64,000 nt of DNA from Oegoconia quadripuncta (lineage: Eukaryota; Arthropoda; Insecta; Lepidoptera; Autostichidae), in the NCBI GenBank assembly GCA_949316235.1, contig OX438743.1:15311771-15375770 (forward strand), read 5' to 3'. Each line of letters starts with the position of its first letter. Position 1 is the stretch's first letter. Positions 44,201 to 55,570 of this stretch are shown one piece after another. The notes beneath the pieces are model-generated. The model was not told the DNA's origin and searched no databases. It saw only the letters and a list, made by a program, of their open reading frames with translations. Made by a program: the position numbers and the translations under genes.

Positions 44201-47200
44201 ATAATTCAAGAGATACCAGTAGTAAGCCACATTTTGAAGACATATTAGCGGCATATGCAATTCCATTGCCATTGGAAGTTAAGATACAGGTGGATGATGC
44301 TATAACAGAATTAGAGGCGGCCGATTACCGTGAATGGGTGTGTATGTCTAATAACTTTTGTAATTTATACAGCAGATAAGTTTAGTTTGCGGGAAAATCT
44401 TTATTAAAAAGTGTTTCTTTTTTTAAATTTTTGACAACTTAAATTTTTATGTTTCAGACTGATGATGTTGACAATTTTCAAAGATTATACACCGTAATTG
44501 GATCCTGTTTGTATTACTCTGGCCATTTGCTAAGCTCCCATCTGCAAGACGAAGATCTGATAGAAATAAACATTTTTCTAAAATTAAATGGAATTCTAAA
44601 ACTGAGTACAGACAAAGAACTAGACAAACTTGTTATCTGGAAAGAAGTGTTCGTCCATGAACATAGGGATTGTAAGAACGCGGCAAACGATTATAGAATT
44701 CCCGATGGACGTTGGTTCTTACTTGTAGTTGGCAAAGGGAATTTCGTATTAGCGACGTTGATGGAGTCAGGTGGTTGCACTGAGGATGTAAGTTAACTAT
44801 TTCATGGATAAACATTTGTAAAAAAAAATCTAATAATTTTCCGTCCAGTGGGCACTGGACGGAAAATTGGATAAATTAAGATTTTTTTTAAATACAGAAT
44901 AAATAAAAAAATCGTTTTAACCTGCACTCGTGAAGCCTAAAAGCTAATTATAAATAATACATAAATAGCTTTAATTATGGTTATTTTTGAGAATATCAAA
45001 TTATTGATACAAATGCCGACTAAATTTTATAATCGTGATTTCTGGAAATTAAAATAACCCTCATCAAAGTTAGGTATTATTTATAATTAGCTTTTAGATT
45101 TCTCGAGTGCAGGTGAGATTGCCTCTTCGTTGAAAGTAAACATCTTGAGTAAAGCTACGAAGAAATTGTGATACGGCTGTCAATCTGTACTTGGCTCGCG
45201 GCATTGGCAGATTTAATAAATATAAATTGAAATATCATATCATCGAAATACCCCAAGAAACAATGTTAAAAGCTAACCATCTTCGAAACGGCTTAACCGA
45301 TTTTCACCAAACCTGGCTGAGAAGCTGTCCCCTCTTTTAGTCTTTAAAAAGACCGTACTCAAATCGGACTACACTTTACTGAGATACGTCTGGACAAAGA
45401 ATGGACACACACAGCCATACACACAAACACAACACTATCAAACACATAACACCCGTCGTTTTTCGTCGGTGATTAAAAATCTCGGACAAGCGCGTCGTCA
45501 AAAGACAAATACATATTAAACTAATATTATAAATGCGAAAGTTTGGATGTTTGTTTGTTATGATGCTCAATCACGGCAAAATGGATGAACGGATTTGGTT
45601 GAAAGTGGTTCGAAGATTTTTGTTCGGAGCCTGGCATACCGACCCGTCACCATTTTGATTTTTTTTTCAAAATCACGGCGCACGGTAAAACCTTTACATA
45701 TCGATTGGGGACCCTTAGACAAACAAATAATTACTAGGGTCACCATGTCCTAAAACGTCACGTTACTGAGTTATGTGCATGAAAATATTAATATGTGAAA
45801 ACTTCAATAACCATTAAAAACACTCATTAAATATTTCCATGCACTTTAATATGTTCAGAAAACAATTTATAGATTGATTACCATTATACTTTTTTATATC
45901 ACAAAGGTGGCAAACAAGCATACGGTCCGCCTGATGGAAAGCGGTTACCCTAGTCTATACTTGTCAGCAATACTAAAGGGTCCACGCGTTGCGGACCCTG
46001 TAAAAGTCATTTCACGCCTTTTTGGAGAATCACGTGCTCATTTACTATACCATTTACATTTTAGATAATATTTAAAAGGAGTTTCTGAAAAAAATATTTT
46101 TAGTATATCGATGGCAAACAAATAATTCGGATCCCATTATGGGATAAGTCCGCCTTTGTACTTAATTTTAAGTTACATTTAATTTATCAATGTATATTTA
46201 TCATATGAAGTACAATAAAGCGTTTAAAACAAACAAATCAAATGAAAAAATTAAACAACGTGGGATTTAACATCAAAAATAATTGACAATCGCATATTAT
46301 AATGTTCAAGTTAAAGTAGACATCATATTATTGAAAAAGACAAGTAATGGCCAAAACGCAAGTACGCGTTCCATGAGGTTAGAATAACTAGATTAATTTA
46401 TCCCGGCAGGTATACGTTTAAATAATACTAGTGATTGAGCATATAATTTTACAAATACTATTTTTTTTTTTCGTTTATATCTATATATTTTTAATTTATA
46501 CAGCTGTTTATAAATTGGATTTATCGAAGTAGTATATATAGTTTTCATCGAACTTAACAAGAGTAAAAACATGTTTTCAGTCTGTAATTTTCTTCTGATT
46601 ATTATTATATTTCTTTATACGAATTGTAAATACACATTTTAATTAAGTTTGATATGTTAATTAATCTATAAATTATTATCTCAAAACATGGAAATATTTA
46701 ATGCGTTTTTTTAATGGTTATTAAAGATTTCCCAAATTAACCTTTTCATGTCAATAACTCAGTAGCGTGACGTTTTAGGACATGGTGACCCTAGTAATTA
46801 TTTTTTGTCTAAGGGTCCCCAAACGATATCTATCGGTTTTATCGTGCGCCGTGATTTTGAAAAAAATTCAAAATGGCGGCAAATAAGTATGCCAAAATCT
46901 TCGAACCTCTTTGGTATAATGTATAGGTAGCCCCGATAAAGTGAGTATAAAATATCCCCGCGTTTATAAAGAAATTTCCGCGATAAAGTTATTCCACGTA
47001 GGCGAAGCCACGGGCGGAAAGCTAGTATCTTCATATTTAATTACTAATTTCCATTATAAACACCCCCGTTTATATGACTAAAGGTTTTCCAGGGCATTTT
47101 TACAAATTATTTTCCAAACAGCCATGCGCCTAAATCTGCCACTTAGTGAGACACTATGATGACTTTCGTTGAATACATTGTTACAGGCAATTGGACCCAC

Positions 47201-50200
47201 CCCACCTTCCCCATTTTATGTGGAAGAGTGCGAGAGTTGTCTAGAGCTGCTGAATGACGTTGGATTGGACAAATACTTGGCTTCATGGTTCTCATCTAAC
47301 ACCCAGCCTCAGGTGAAAACCTCGCCCGAATCCCTCACCAAGCATGGAAAGAAGATAAGGGATGCAAACTGTATGTTCTTTATTTCAAGGGGTGTGGTGG
47401 CTGAATGAGTAATAAATATCATAGGTTTAGTTACCTGAGCAGCGTGAACGGGGTGAAACCTAGGTACTTGATTGTTTGACCAGTGTGGAATAACTATGCA
47501 AAGGACAATTCTTCAGAATAATGAAGCACTCCTGGCGCAATTGCATTCGCTACTCGTTTTCGATTGGCAAAGTTAAGCAATGTCTGGATCCTTGGATGAG
47601 TGACCACTGGTGTTTTCCTGCTTCGGAGGGCACGTTAAATAGTCGATCCCAGTTGTTTTCAAATGAAGGCAGTCGTTAAGCCAAGTCGGTGGCCTATAGG
47701 GGCAGCTTAAATACACTGACTGTCAGGTGATCACTAGTCTGACACATATCCACCAATCCGCAGTGGGTCCGCGTGGTGGCTTATGGTCCATACCCTCTCT
47801 CAGTGGGAGCAAGCTGTGCCACAACAGTATGGACGTGTAAGTCTGTAGATGATGAATGGGGAAATAATTATGGCCGACTGACATGTCGTATAGAGGTTTG
47901 TAATATATGTGTATAAATTCATACTTCGGATAGACGACGAACAGTAGCAAGAAGCGAGTAATAATTTGTGAGAACTAGTGAGGCCTTATCTCGTCAAGCT
48001 AAATAGTATGAGCTTAATTTATTCGGTTGTTATTCACGTTTATTCTGTAATTTACGCTGCATTTGGTTCAATACAACATTCCTGTTTACAACGTAAAATG
48101 AGTCCGTCAGTTTGTGTGCATCGTACTCATACTCAACCGAAAACACACTACTGACATATGACAAAATTGCGCTCGTTTGCTGCCTTCTTAATTACAATCT
48201 AGTCACTTGTCTTGGTACAAGCAAAACACTAAACGCCTTAACATTTCGTATCGTCATCATCAGCTCGTAAACTTTTTATCATCTCGTTTATTATTTATTT
48301 TATTTTATCCCACTGCAGGGATATAGGCATTCCCTCGTATATGAGGGAGTATGGGCCATAGTCCACCACGCTGGCCCAATACGGGTTGGAGACTTCACAT
48401 GCCTTAGAATTTTTATTTCTCAGGCATGCAGGTTTCCTCCCGATGTTTTCCTTCACCGTTTAAGAGCAGTCGGATAAATGCACATAAGTGATTATATTAA
48501 ATTTAAAAACTCATTGATACATAACCTGTCTGGGAATCAAACCTTGACCTCCTAAATGGGGAGACCGTATATTGACTGCTGAGCCATTCAAATCTGCTTT
48601 ATTTCTGTAGTTCGCTCAATGTTTAGACATTAACATATTATTATAGTAATTTGTAATTCTGTATTAGTCACATATCGGTCGAAGAATATATTTTTTTCTA
48701 TACCCAATGTTTCAGCTTTAAAACAAGAGCTCGCTCTCAAATCTTCAACACTGAAACTTTCAAAGCAGCCTTCCGAAGTGAAAAGGCGTCATAACTCTAC
48801 GGAGCAAATAAATCTCGCCTCAAACAGTATGGACAATCCTTTAAACAACTTTGGCAGCCACCACAGTTTATACTCGCCATGGTATAATGAGAAAAAATTA
48901 AGGCATTCCAGTAATTTGGATGTTAGCTACTCCGAAGATTCGAACAGCTTGAAAAGTAACAGGTAATAATGAATTAAGCCAAGGGTGCATAATGTTCTCT
49001 CTTCCGGGCCAAAGGGCGCTTACGTGGTACCTTTACCGATCGAACGCAAACGAAAATTATTTTCCCTCCGGCCGCGATTGCAAATTTGCAACCGAGTTTG
49101 GTAACCAGTTGCCAAAAAGTATTGAATATTCTTGTTAGAACATCCAGTTGCCAAAGACGAATGACTGTTCTTGTTACACAACTGTTATCTTTCCCCCTTG
49201 TAGTTTCGCAACCAGTTGCCGAAAAAGAAAAAGAATTTACGTGTACTATGGAGCAACTTTATTAACATTTAAGTCTAAAAACATAACCCTCCTTTCTTGG
49301 GTAGACGGGTAAAAAAGTAATTGACAAACGCAATTTTTTAACATAATTGTTGATCGCATTCTAATTTTTAATCGACAGCCCCAAAAAGGGGGGGTTATGT
49401 TTGTCGAGTGTATGTATGTTTGTATGTAGATTTCCTTGTTAGGCTCGTATCGATTTCGTATCGTCTTGGTACCCGGAGTGTCATAGGATACATTTTATTA
49501 TTAAAAATTTCAACATGGCGTCCGCAAAATACAAAATATGCTGTCGGGTTTTTTGGTTTTTAAGTTATTAGTTTTGTACTTCATAACTATTAAAGCAGAT
49601 TTAGACTGCCGGTTTTCCAGGTATCTACAGTCTGATATTGGCTTTTGATTTTACAGTGAAATAAGCGAAGACCGCGTACAAGGAAGACGAGCTGACAGGG
49701 AAAGAAATAGACGTGATTCATCGGGATCAGATTCCGATTGGGACAGACAGGTCACTAAATATTTCAACTACCTTCATTTCCTTGTCTTAAGTAATTTTAT
49801 ATATTTTCAAACTCCAAATCGTATGGAAAATGTTAGACCAGTCACATAAACGGATTGTTTATTTTTTAATATTTGTAATTGTTTCAATAGAATTAATTAG
49901 TTTTTTTTATGCACAACGGGTTAGCACTTGACCTCAATCACACCTGATGTTAAGTGAAGATGAGGGCGAGTTCAACGATAGTTAAATTCAATGATATTTT
50001 GGACAAATATTTCACTTTTTATTTAACTTTCAAATGATGTCATCACGTCATCGTCATGATATTAGCCACAGGACGCCCACATCTGAATATAGGCCTCCCC
50101 CATAGATTTCCAAAACGACCGGTTGGAAGAGATACGATAACTTACAGATTAATTATTCATCTGATTGTCGCCAGACATGTAATATTCTGACTTAATTGAT

Positions 50201-53200
50201 CCAAGTGCCTGACAGTTCCTTTTAATAGTGTTTAGTCAAAGTACTCCATGTAGTACTTATGTACTATGTAGTAAGTTTTGTAACAAATTATAATACATGT
50301 ATTCTTTAAAGAAACAATGTAATAAAACGGCTCCCGTAGCATTATTTGAATTTTTAATATATGTGTATTAGTTACGGCTTAATCGGCTTTTTACACGTCT
50401 GCTGCAGCCTGTATGGTACGTACAAGCACGAGTAAATAGAAATATTTACAGATGACTTCCGAAGGTTGGGAACTTTGTGATCTGAAAAGTTTTTCCTAGT
50501 TCGGATAGCATAGTCTCGTACAAGGGAAATACAATTTATGCTCTTTATAACTTTCAAATAGGTAAATATGCACTAATTTATTCTATTTACTTTATGATGA
50601 GGGAAACAATAAATATGTTTATTTGCATTGTTTGTAAACCCTGTGGTTGACTCAACTTTACGTTATGCTTTTTGTTGTTTAGGATTGCAGCAGACCAAGC
50701 AGCAGTATAGATATGTCAGACATAAGAAAATCTTTGTTGAATGACATCAACCATGTTACAACACATAGGTAAGGTAAAACATTATGCACTTTATTGCACA
50801 GCATAATTAAATAAAAACAGGATAAGAGCTTGTCGGTTTCGCGCGTCCAGGCTTCTGTACCTTAATCAAATGCAATATCTGTGATATTGTAGTTGACTAT
50901 GTCGGGCACTCTCTCTTCATAATTGAGTACTCCTATGAACACTGCTAGCATACAATAAAATTAAATTTCGCACAGCAAAGCCAATGTTCTCTAAATACCT
51001 TCGATTCCTGCTATTCTCGGCCATTTCAAATTATAAATATAAGTGGGCGTTTTGATCAATAATTTATAGTTCTCAAAATTACCCTTTGATGTGATTGATG
51101 TGATTTTGGATTTGGAAAATGGAGTCTTAATTTATCAAACGAAGGTGCTACTGGACCCTTCTTTCTCGCCTCGTTCCTTTAGTTTATTTTAGCTTGTAAT
51201 GTAATTAAATAAATAATAAATAAAATAAATAAATATCCTTAGACATACACACCAGAAATTAGAATTAAAACCAAAAGATTTAAATTAGCAGCACCTATAT
51301 GGCGTTGTGTTGAATTATTTATTATAATATGCGATATGCATAGAGCATATGCTGAGATGAAGTCCATTTTTGACATTACACTGCACTCACCGCATTTCAA
51401 AATCTCCCTGTTTCCGTATGTTGTAGTCCTTAAAAATCGATATTTTGATTTAAACGTATAATAATATTCTTGAAAATCTGGGAAAAATCTTTTCGTTAGC
51501 GCTGTGTCAGGCTCAAATCGATTTAGAAAAGATTTCCCATATTTTTTCTCAAATGTTAACATTCAACATATAAATGTTCAATTCAGAATATTACGTAAGT
51601 GACGCTAGAATGTATAATACAAAGTGGAATTCAGCTATTTTGATAATGACAAAAAATTGTGCGTGAATAGTGACCAAAGGAAAAAATTTGTGCAGCTGTA
51701 GTTTAAGACTATTTTAAATGAGCATTCTGGAGTCAGATGATTTTGGAATCCGAATTTCTCATACGCAGAGACTCCTTTACCTATGATTATAATTTGTATC
51801 CCTAAAAACCTTACGTAAATAGTGCCTCCGAAATATACAACTCTAACAAACAATACTTCAAAAACAACGAAGTCATTTCTTTGTGACAAGGAGGAGCGCA
51901 AACACGTACTTTTTGTCCGAGGGATTGTTCTGTACTCCGTATGTTCGTTATTGTATGAATGCCATATTCCATCCCCGCGGAAAAAATGTTCGATCTGGAT
52001 TTTTTGTCCAGTTTTTAATAAAATACATTAAAAACTGGTCAAAAAATCCAGATCGAACAATTTTAACGTATTTTATTAAAAACTGGGCAAGATCGAACAA
52101 TTTTTTCACCAATTAACAAAAGTTGAAAAAATTAGGAATATTAAGCAAGTTTAGTATAATAAAACTGTTCATTTTACAGAATAACGGCGGGTGATGAAAA
52201 CGTTTTGTTTCACTTTGTCCAATTGGAATCGGAGAAGGGCACCCTGATAGCTCCCGTCAAAAACATAGAAATACAAGCCAACAATGCTTTGTATTCTTAT
52301 ATTATCAAGATATTCCGGTCAGCCAGTAAGAAGATACACGAAATACTGCAGCACAGCCTGAGGTAAGTGCAATCAGCATTGAATTAACACTGGGTCGAAT
52401 TTTCTATATGTCTATGCAAATTAAGCGACGGTCTAGGACCCACAAACTTGGGACATGTCGAGAGTAGGTGTTCATCGGCTAGCGAACTTCTGTGCTCAAC
52501 GGTTTTCGCGTTCCGTTGTAGTTGTAGCCTGCCAGATTTACTACAGTTGTTGGCTTCTAATACGTGATAAAGATGAATTTATTTGCTTTATATGTAGTTA
52601 CAAAATATGATCTTGAATGTATGGGTGGAGCGGTGTACACGGTAGGTAGAAATTAGCCCCAAAAAAGGATACACTTTTATTCAAAATAAACCAAATTTTG
52701 GGTAAACCAAAATAAACCAACTGGTTGGTACTTGACCTCAATCACACCTGATGTTAAGTGAAGATGAGGTCGAAGGTGGAAGCGTACTGACCCGGAAACA
52801 CATTTGGGGAACTGGCTATCTTATCTCTGACAACCGGAACACAACAGTGCTATTAACATTGCTGCTTGGCGGCAGATTTAGATAAGATGGTGGTAGCAAG
52901 CCCCAGGCGGACATTTAAAATCCCTACCACCACCACCACAAATGAAATACATTTAAAAAAATAAAGAAAACCACATAATTCAATATTGTTTTATGGGGAA
53001 GTATATAAATTTTCATACCGTTTCAGTAATAATTGCAGCATTATGGTTACGACTGGAAAAAATATGAGTAGTTTTAGATTTTTTTCTTCTTCGGTTAAAA
53101 TACAATTTGGGAAATACCAGCTCACTCCTCATCTTGTAGATTACTCCGTATTTTCTTCAGTTTCCAATGTAACCCAGATTTACGGCAATTTACGGACAAG

Positions 53201-55142
53201 TCTTAAGTGTGCTAAGTGATATTGGAAATGTATCTTTAGGGAGAAAACGGGCTAACTGCGATTGAAATATTTGCGTAGCGGCTTTTGTTTATGTAACAAG
53301 TTAATACTCGACTCTCATCACACCTGATGTTACGTAAGAAGAGGCCGAAGTCCCATCTTATTTGGGGGACTGGCTATCCTATCCCTAACAACCGGACCAC
53401 AACAATACTATTAACATTGCTGTTTCGCGGCACATTTAGATTAGATCGTGGTAGCGGTGCGTGTTATTGTTTGATGCTTTTCGAATTCCAGATTCAAGAG
53501 GAACCATGCCCCCTCTAACCCGCTGAATAAGATACTAGTCGCTGTAAAAGAGTATGGGATGCTATTCCAAGCGCCACCAGATGTCTTGAGCCAGTGTCGA
53601 CTCGTGAAGAAAAACACTGAACCTTTCCAGTTTTGGGTTGTCGGGTAAAGTTGTGATTTATTTGCTCGAGTTATCTCTCTAGTTACGGCCTGTCATTCTC
53701 GAAAATTAAGCTTGAATGAAAATATAGACGGACATTTGTATCCTTGCTTTCGCATAGGCATTGTCGACAGCACGACGTAACGAAGGTTGAATTTGGACTG
53801 TCTGCGCGTAGTATGGGTGCGCTACCGTATGTCAGCTGATCTATACAGGCAGTGTTAAGCTTGACGTGCGGTCCAACTGTACCTAATTTTGAAAAAAGAT
53901 AAGAATTTTTTGTATGTACAATGGCTTTTCACTGGACCTCAATCACACCTGATGTTAATTGAAGATGAGTCCGAAGGTGGAAGCGTACCAGAAACCCTAT
54001 GTTATTTGGGGGACTGACTATCTCATCTCTGACAACTGGAACATACCAATGCTATTAAGTGACGACCTGTTTGGTGTAGTGGTTAACAACTCTGACCACT
54101 ATACCAAATGGTTACGGGTTCGAATCCCGCTAGGGGCATATGTTTGTCGTTATGAATACGGACATGTGTGCCCGAGTTATGGATGTTTTCATTTATAATA
54201 AGTATTTATTTACAAAAAAAAATGTATTTATGTAGTATATCAACCATCAGGTATCCACAACACGAGCCTATAGTTGCTTACTGCGGAACTAGATGGCGCT
54301 GTGTGTATGTCTTAAGGATATTTATTATTATTAAGATTGCTGTTTTGGCGGCAGACTTAGATAAGGTGGTGGTAGTTAGACAGGCGGACATTTAAAATGC
54401 GCTACCACTAACCAAACCGAGTTAGTACTCGGTTGTCACATAATCAGCTATACCTAAATATTATCGGTTCATTGATTTCTTCACGTTCTATAAAATATTA
54501 TAAATAAATAGCCCAAAATATTAATCATCTGTCTTCAAACTAAGACAGATGGAAATGTTAGACTTAGACATGGATATAATTTATTTCAACCAAGTAAGCC
54601 ATTGGATTCAGACCGCTTCCAATGGGTCGCTTTGGAAGTCTATGGAGGAGGGAGCAAAGGATGTCCTGTGGCTGATATATGATGATGATGCAATAAGTAA
54701 CATCATTAGCTCGTAAACATCCCACTGCAGGGATATAGGCATTCCGTGGTATATGAGGGAGTATGGGCCGTAGTCCACCACGCTGGCCCAATGCGGGTTG
54801 GGGACTTCACATACCTTTGAATTTTTATTTCTTAAGCATGCAGGTTTCCTTACGATATTTTTCTTCACCGCTTTAAGAGCAGTCGGATAAATGCACATAA
54901 ATAATTAAATTAAATTTAAAAACTCATTGGTACATGGCCGGCCTGGGAATCGAACCCGGACCGCCCAAATTGGGAGACCGCGTCTTAACCGCTGCGCACC
55001 GACGCTCTTGCAATAAATAAATGTTTTATTTTGCAGTCGTGTCTTCAGCGAGCCAGAACCGAGAGAGTTGTACGTGTGTTACCATGAATCCGCACCTCAA
55101 GACATCACTGAAATCGCTTACCTGCTCTCTTATCTAGAGTGA
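41254..55142 (+). CDS. in: Inturned planar cell polarity effector (CPLANE subunit), 13 exons
   Basis: Exons: 41254-41354, 41685-41857, 42995-43137, 43411-44337, 44458-44787, 47187-47370, 48716-48962, 49657-49750, 50683-50768, 52180-52362, 53027-53215, 53492-53644 and 55037-55142. GT-AG introns and consistent phases give 971 residues, close to the usual length. The acidic N-terminus includes P-E-W followed by G-E-L-V-Y, as in other Inturned proteins. A PDZ-like region lies at about 155-230, a longin-type region at about 250-400 (N-T-R-G-A-Y-V-T-L), a disordered Ser-rich linker at about 620-760, and a second longin-like part ending [10 protein letters not shown]. Inturned works with Fuzzy and Fritz as a Rab exchange factor that places actin hairs and supports cilia. 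The exon 11 end could also be 53206. Confidence 0.9.
42040..42310. repeat. SINE/LINE tail fragments in inturned intron 2
   Basis: 42040-42095 has CCTACTGTTGGGGCACGGCC, a common lepidopteran retroposon tail on the minus strand. 42156-42306 reads [20 protein letters not shown] on the plus strand, followed by a GTGGTCAA...A-run end, the C-terminus and tail of a LINE. Confidence 0.6.
42664..42835 (+). pseudogene. RTE-clade LINE C-terminus
   Basis: The frame reads [12 protein letters not shown], then W-T-D-V-A-K-D-R, a stop, and E-A-F-T-R-M-G, the characteristic end of RTE-type LINE proteins. Lies in inturned intron 2. Confidence 0.75.
44820..44891. repeat. Near-perfect hairpin
   Basis: AATTTTCCGTCCAGTG and its exact complement are separated by GG (44835-44868), with A/T-rich arms extending the pairing outward to about 44820-44891. 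Lies just inside intron 5 of inturned. Confidence 0.8.
44921..45113. mobile_element. MITE with CCTGCACTCG ends
   Basis: Terminal CCTGCACTCG and CGAGTGCAGG, then inner arms CTAAAAGCTAATTATAAATA and their complement. 193 bp, in inturned intron 5. No clear target duplication, so the superfamily is undecided. Confidence 0.65.
45521..47026 (+). mobile_element. Lep1-like Helitron split by a foldback element
   Basis: The 5' part (45521-45608) reads CTAATATTATAAATGCGAAAG...GATGAACGGATTTGG. The 3' part (46914-47026) reads TTTGGTATAATGTATAGG...CGGGCGGAAAGCTAGT. Joined in order, they correspond to the 229-bp copy at 24493. The 1.3 kb between them is a later insertion. Lies in inturned intron 5. Confidence 0.75.
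45609..46913. mobile_element. Foldback element with ~260-bp terminal inverted repeats
   Basis: The left end TTCGAAGATTTT is complemented by the right end AAAATCTTCGAA. The arms stay similar for about 260 bases, through TCAAAATCACGGCGCACG, GGGGACCCTTAGACAAA and TAGGGTCACCATGTCCTAAA. The interior holds other repeat pieces: a GTGGCAAACAAGCATACGG fragment (about 45905) and a GATAAGTCCGCC...GTACAATAAAG tail (46140-46235). No ORF. Confidence 0.8.
47520..47870 (+). repeat. 5S rRNA-derived SINE with RTE-like tail
   Basis: The head resembles 5S rRNA: TCGATTGGCAAAGTTAAGCAATG matches the 5S internal promoter start, and TTGGATGAGTGACCACTGG matches the C-box region. The tail CGCAGTGGGTCCGCGTGGTGG...ATGGTCCATACCC is the same retroposon tail found on tRNA-headed copies at 48300 and 54694. 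Lies in inturned intron 6. Confidence 0.7.
48295..48605 (-). repeat. tRNA-headed SINE (family D), minus strand
   Basis: On the minus strand a degenerate head (GGTTTGATTCCCAGACAGG) is followed by GGGCCAGCGTGGTGGACTA and CCTGCAGTGGGAT. Same family as 54694-55015. Confidence 0.7.
49905..49965 (-). repeat. SINE family B tail fragment
   Basis: GCACAACGGGTTAGCACTTGACCTCAATCACACCTGATGTTAAG and following bases match the complement of the family B tail. In inturned intron 8. Confidence 0.7.
50050..50130 (-). repeat. Lepidopteran LINE tail fragment
   Basis: ACGCCCACATCTGAATATAGGCCTCCCCCAT and ACGACCGGTTGG are words of a very common lepidopteran LINE/SINE tail on the minus strand. In inturned intron 8. 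Confidence 0.5.
51987..52059. repeat. Hairpin with 33-bp arms
   Basis: TGTTCGATCTGGATTTTTTG plus the following bases are complemented by 52027-52059 with one mismatch. A third partial copy of GATCGAACAATTTT follows at about 52091. Lies 120 bases before inturned exon 10. Confidence 0.8.
52722..52942 (-). repeat. SINE family B (minus, head truncated)
   Basis: It matches the complement of the copy at 31029 from the tail (TTGGTACTTGACCTCAATCA) to the GGTGGTAGCAAGCC region. In inturned intron 10. Confidence 0.8.
53305..53465 (-). repeat. SINE family B (minus) abutting the exon 12 acceptor
   Basis: ATACTCGACTCTCATCACACCTGATGTTA to ATTTAGATTAGATCGTGGTAG matches family B. The SINE ends about 27 bases before the AG acceptor at 53490-53491, so it fills most of the short intron 11. 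Confidence 0.75.
53932..54440 (-). repeat. SINE family B (minus) split by a family C SINE
   Basis: The halves at 53932-54055 and about 54340-54440 are collinear with the copy at 57408. The junction words CTATTAAG (left) and ATTATTAAG (right) look like a short target duplication around the inserted family C SINE. Confidence 0.75.
54058..54335 (+). repeat. SINE family C, well-preserved tRNA head
   Basis: A box TGGTGTAGTGGTTAACA and B box GGTTCGAATCCCGC are spaced as in a tRNA. The body reads CGTTATGAATACGGACATG, GCCCGAGTTATGGATG and GAACTAGATGGCGC, ending in a TTATTATTA run. Nested in a family B SINE in inturned intron 12. Confidence 0.8.
54694..55015 (-). repeat. SINE family D (tRNA-headed, RTE-like tail), minus strand
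   Basis: On the minus strand: head GAGCGTCGGTGCGCAGCGG, B box GGGTTCGATTCCCAGGCC, body ACTGCTCTTAAAGCGGTGAA, and tail GGGCCAGCGTGGTGGACTAC...CTGCAGTGGGATG. It ends 20 bases before inturned exon 13. Confidence 0.8.
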
Positions 55143-55381
55143 CTACAGTCAGTATCTGCAAACAGTTGACCATTCAAATTTTTTGGAATGTCTTTTTATA
55201 ACTAACCAATGTCATATCGGAATAGCTACCCGATTTTAATCTTTTCGAATAGAGAACGAGAGAATTCTTAACATCACTATAAAGCATTTATTTTCAATAT
55301 CAATATTTTGTAATAATTAGATCAGTCAGTTTCCGAGTACTCGTGTAACGGGGAGCAGACCAGTCCAGAGATGTCCAGTGT
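55143..55381. other. 3' flank of inturned
   Basis: No clear AATAAA; nearest is TATAAA at about 55279. Nothing else recognised. Confidence 0.35.
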
Positions 55382-55570
55382 GCGAAGTGCGAGTTTTGTC
55401 TCGTTTTTAACTTTACCATCGCGTTCGCGTTTACGCAAAAAGTATCTATGAAAAAAATCGTTTTGCAAACTATCCGCTAGAGGCGCTGTATATTTCTTCA
55501 TACAAATCGTCACGTAAACGTGAACGCGGTAGTAAAGTTAAGTCGAAACAAAACTCATACTCCGCCCTCA
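55382..55570. mobile_element. MITE-like inverted repeat (189 bp)
   Basis: The left arm GAGTTTTGTCTCGTTTTTAA and CGCGTTCGCGTTTACG are complemented at 55511-55555 (CGTAAACGTGAACGCGG and AGTCGAAACAAAACTC). Arms of about 50 bases; no target duplication recognised. Confidence 0.65.

Noticed and set aside
47540..47640. Genuine 5S rRNA gene
   Set aside because: Too diverged over its length, lacks a clear terminator T run, and is joined to a retroposon tail.
54060..54135. tRNA gene
   Set aside because: Best tRNA-like segment in the window, but it is followed by the family C SINE body and is nested in another SINE.
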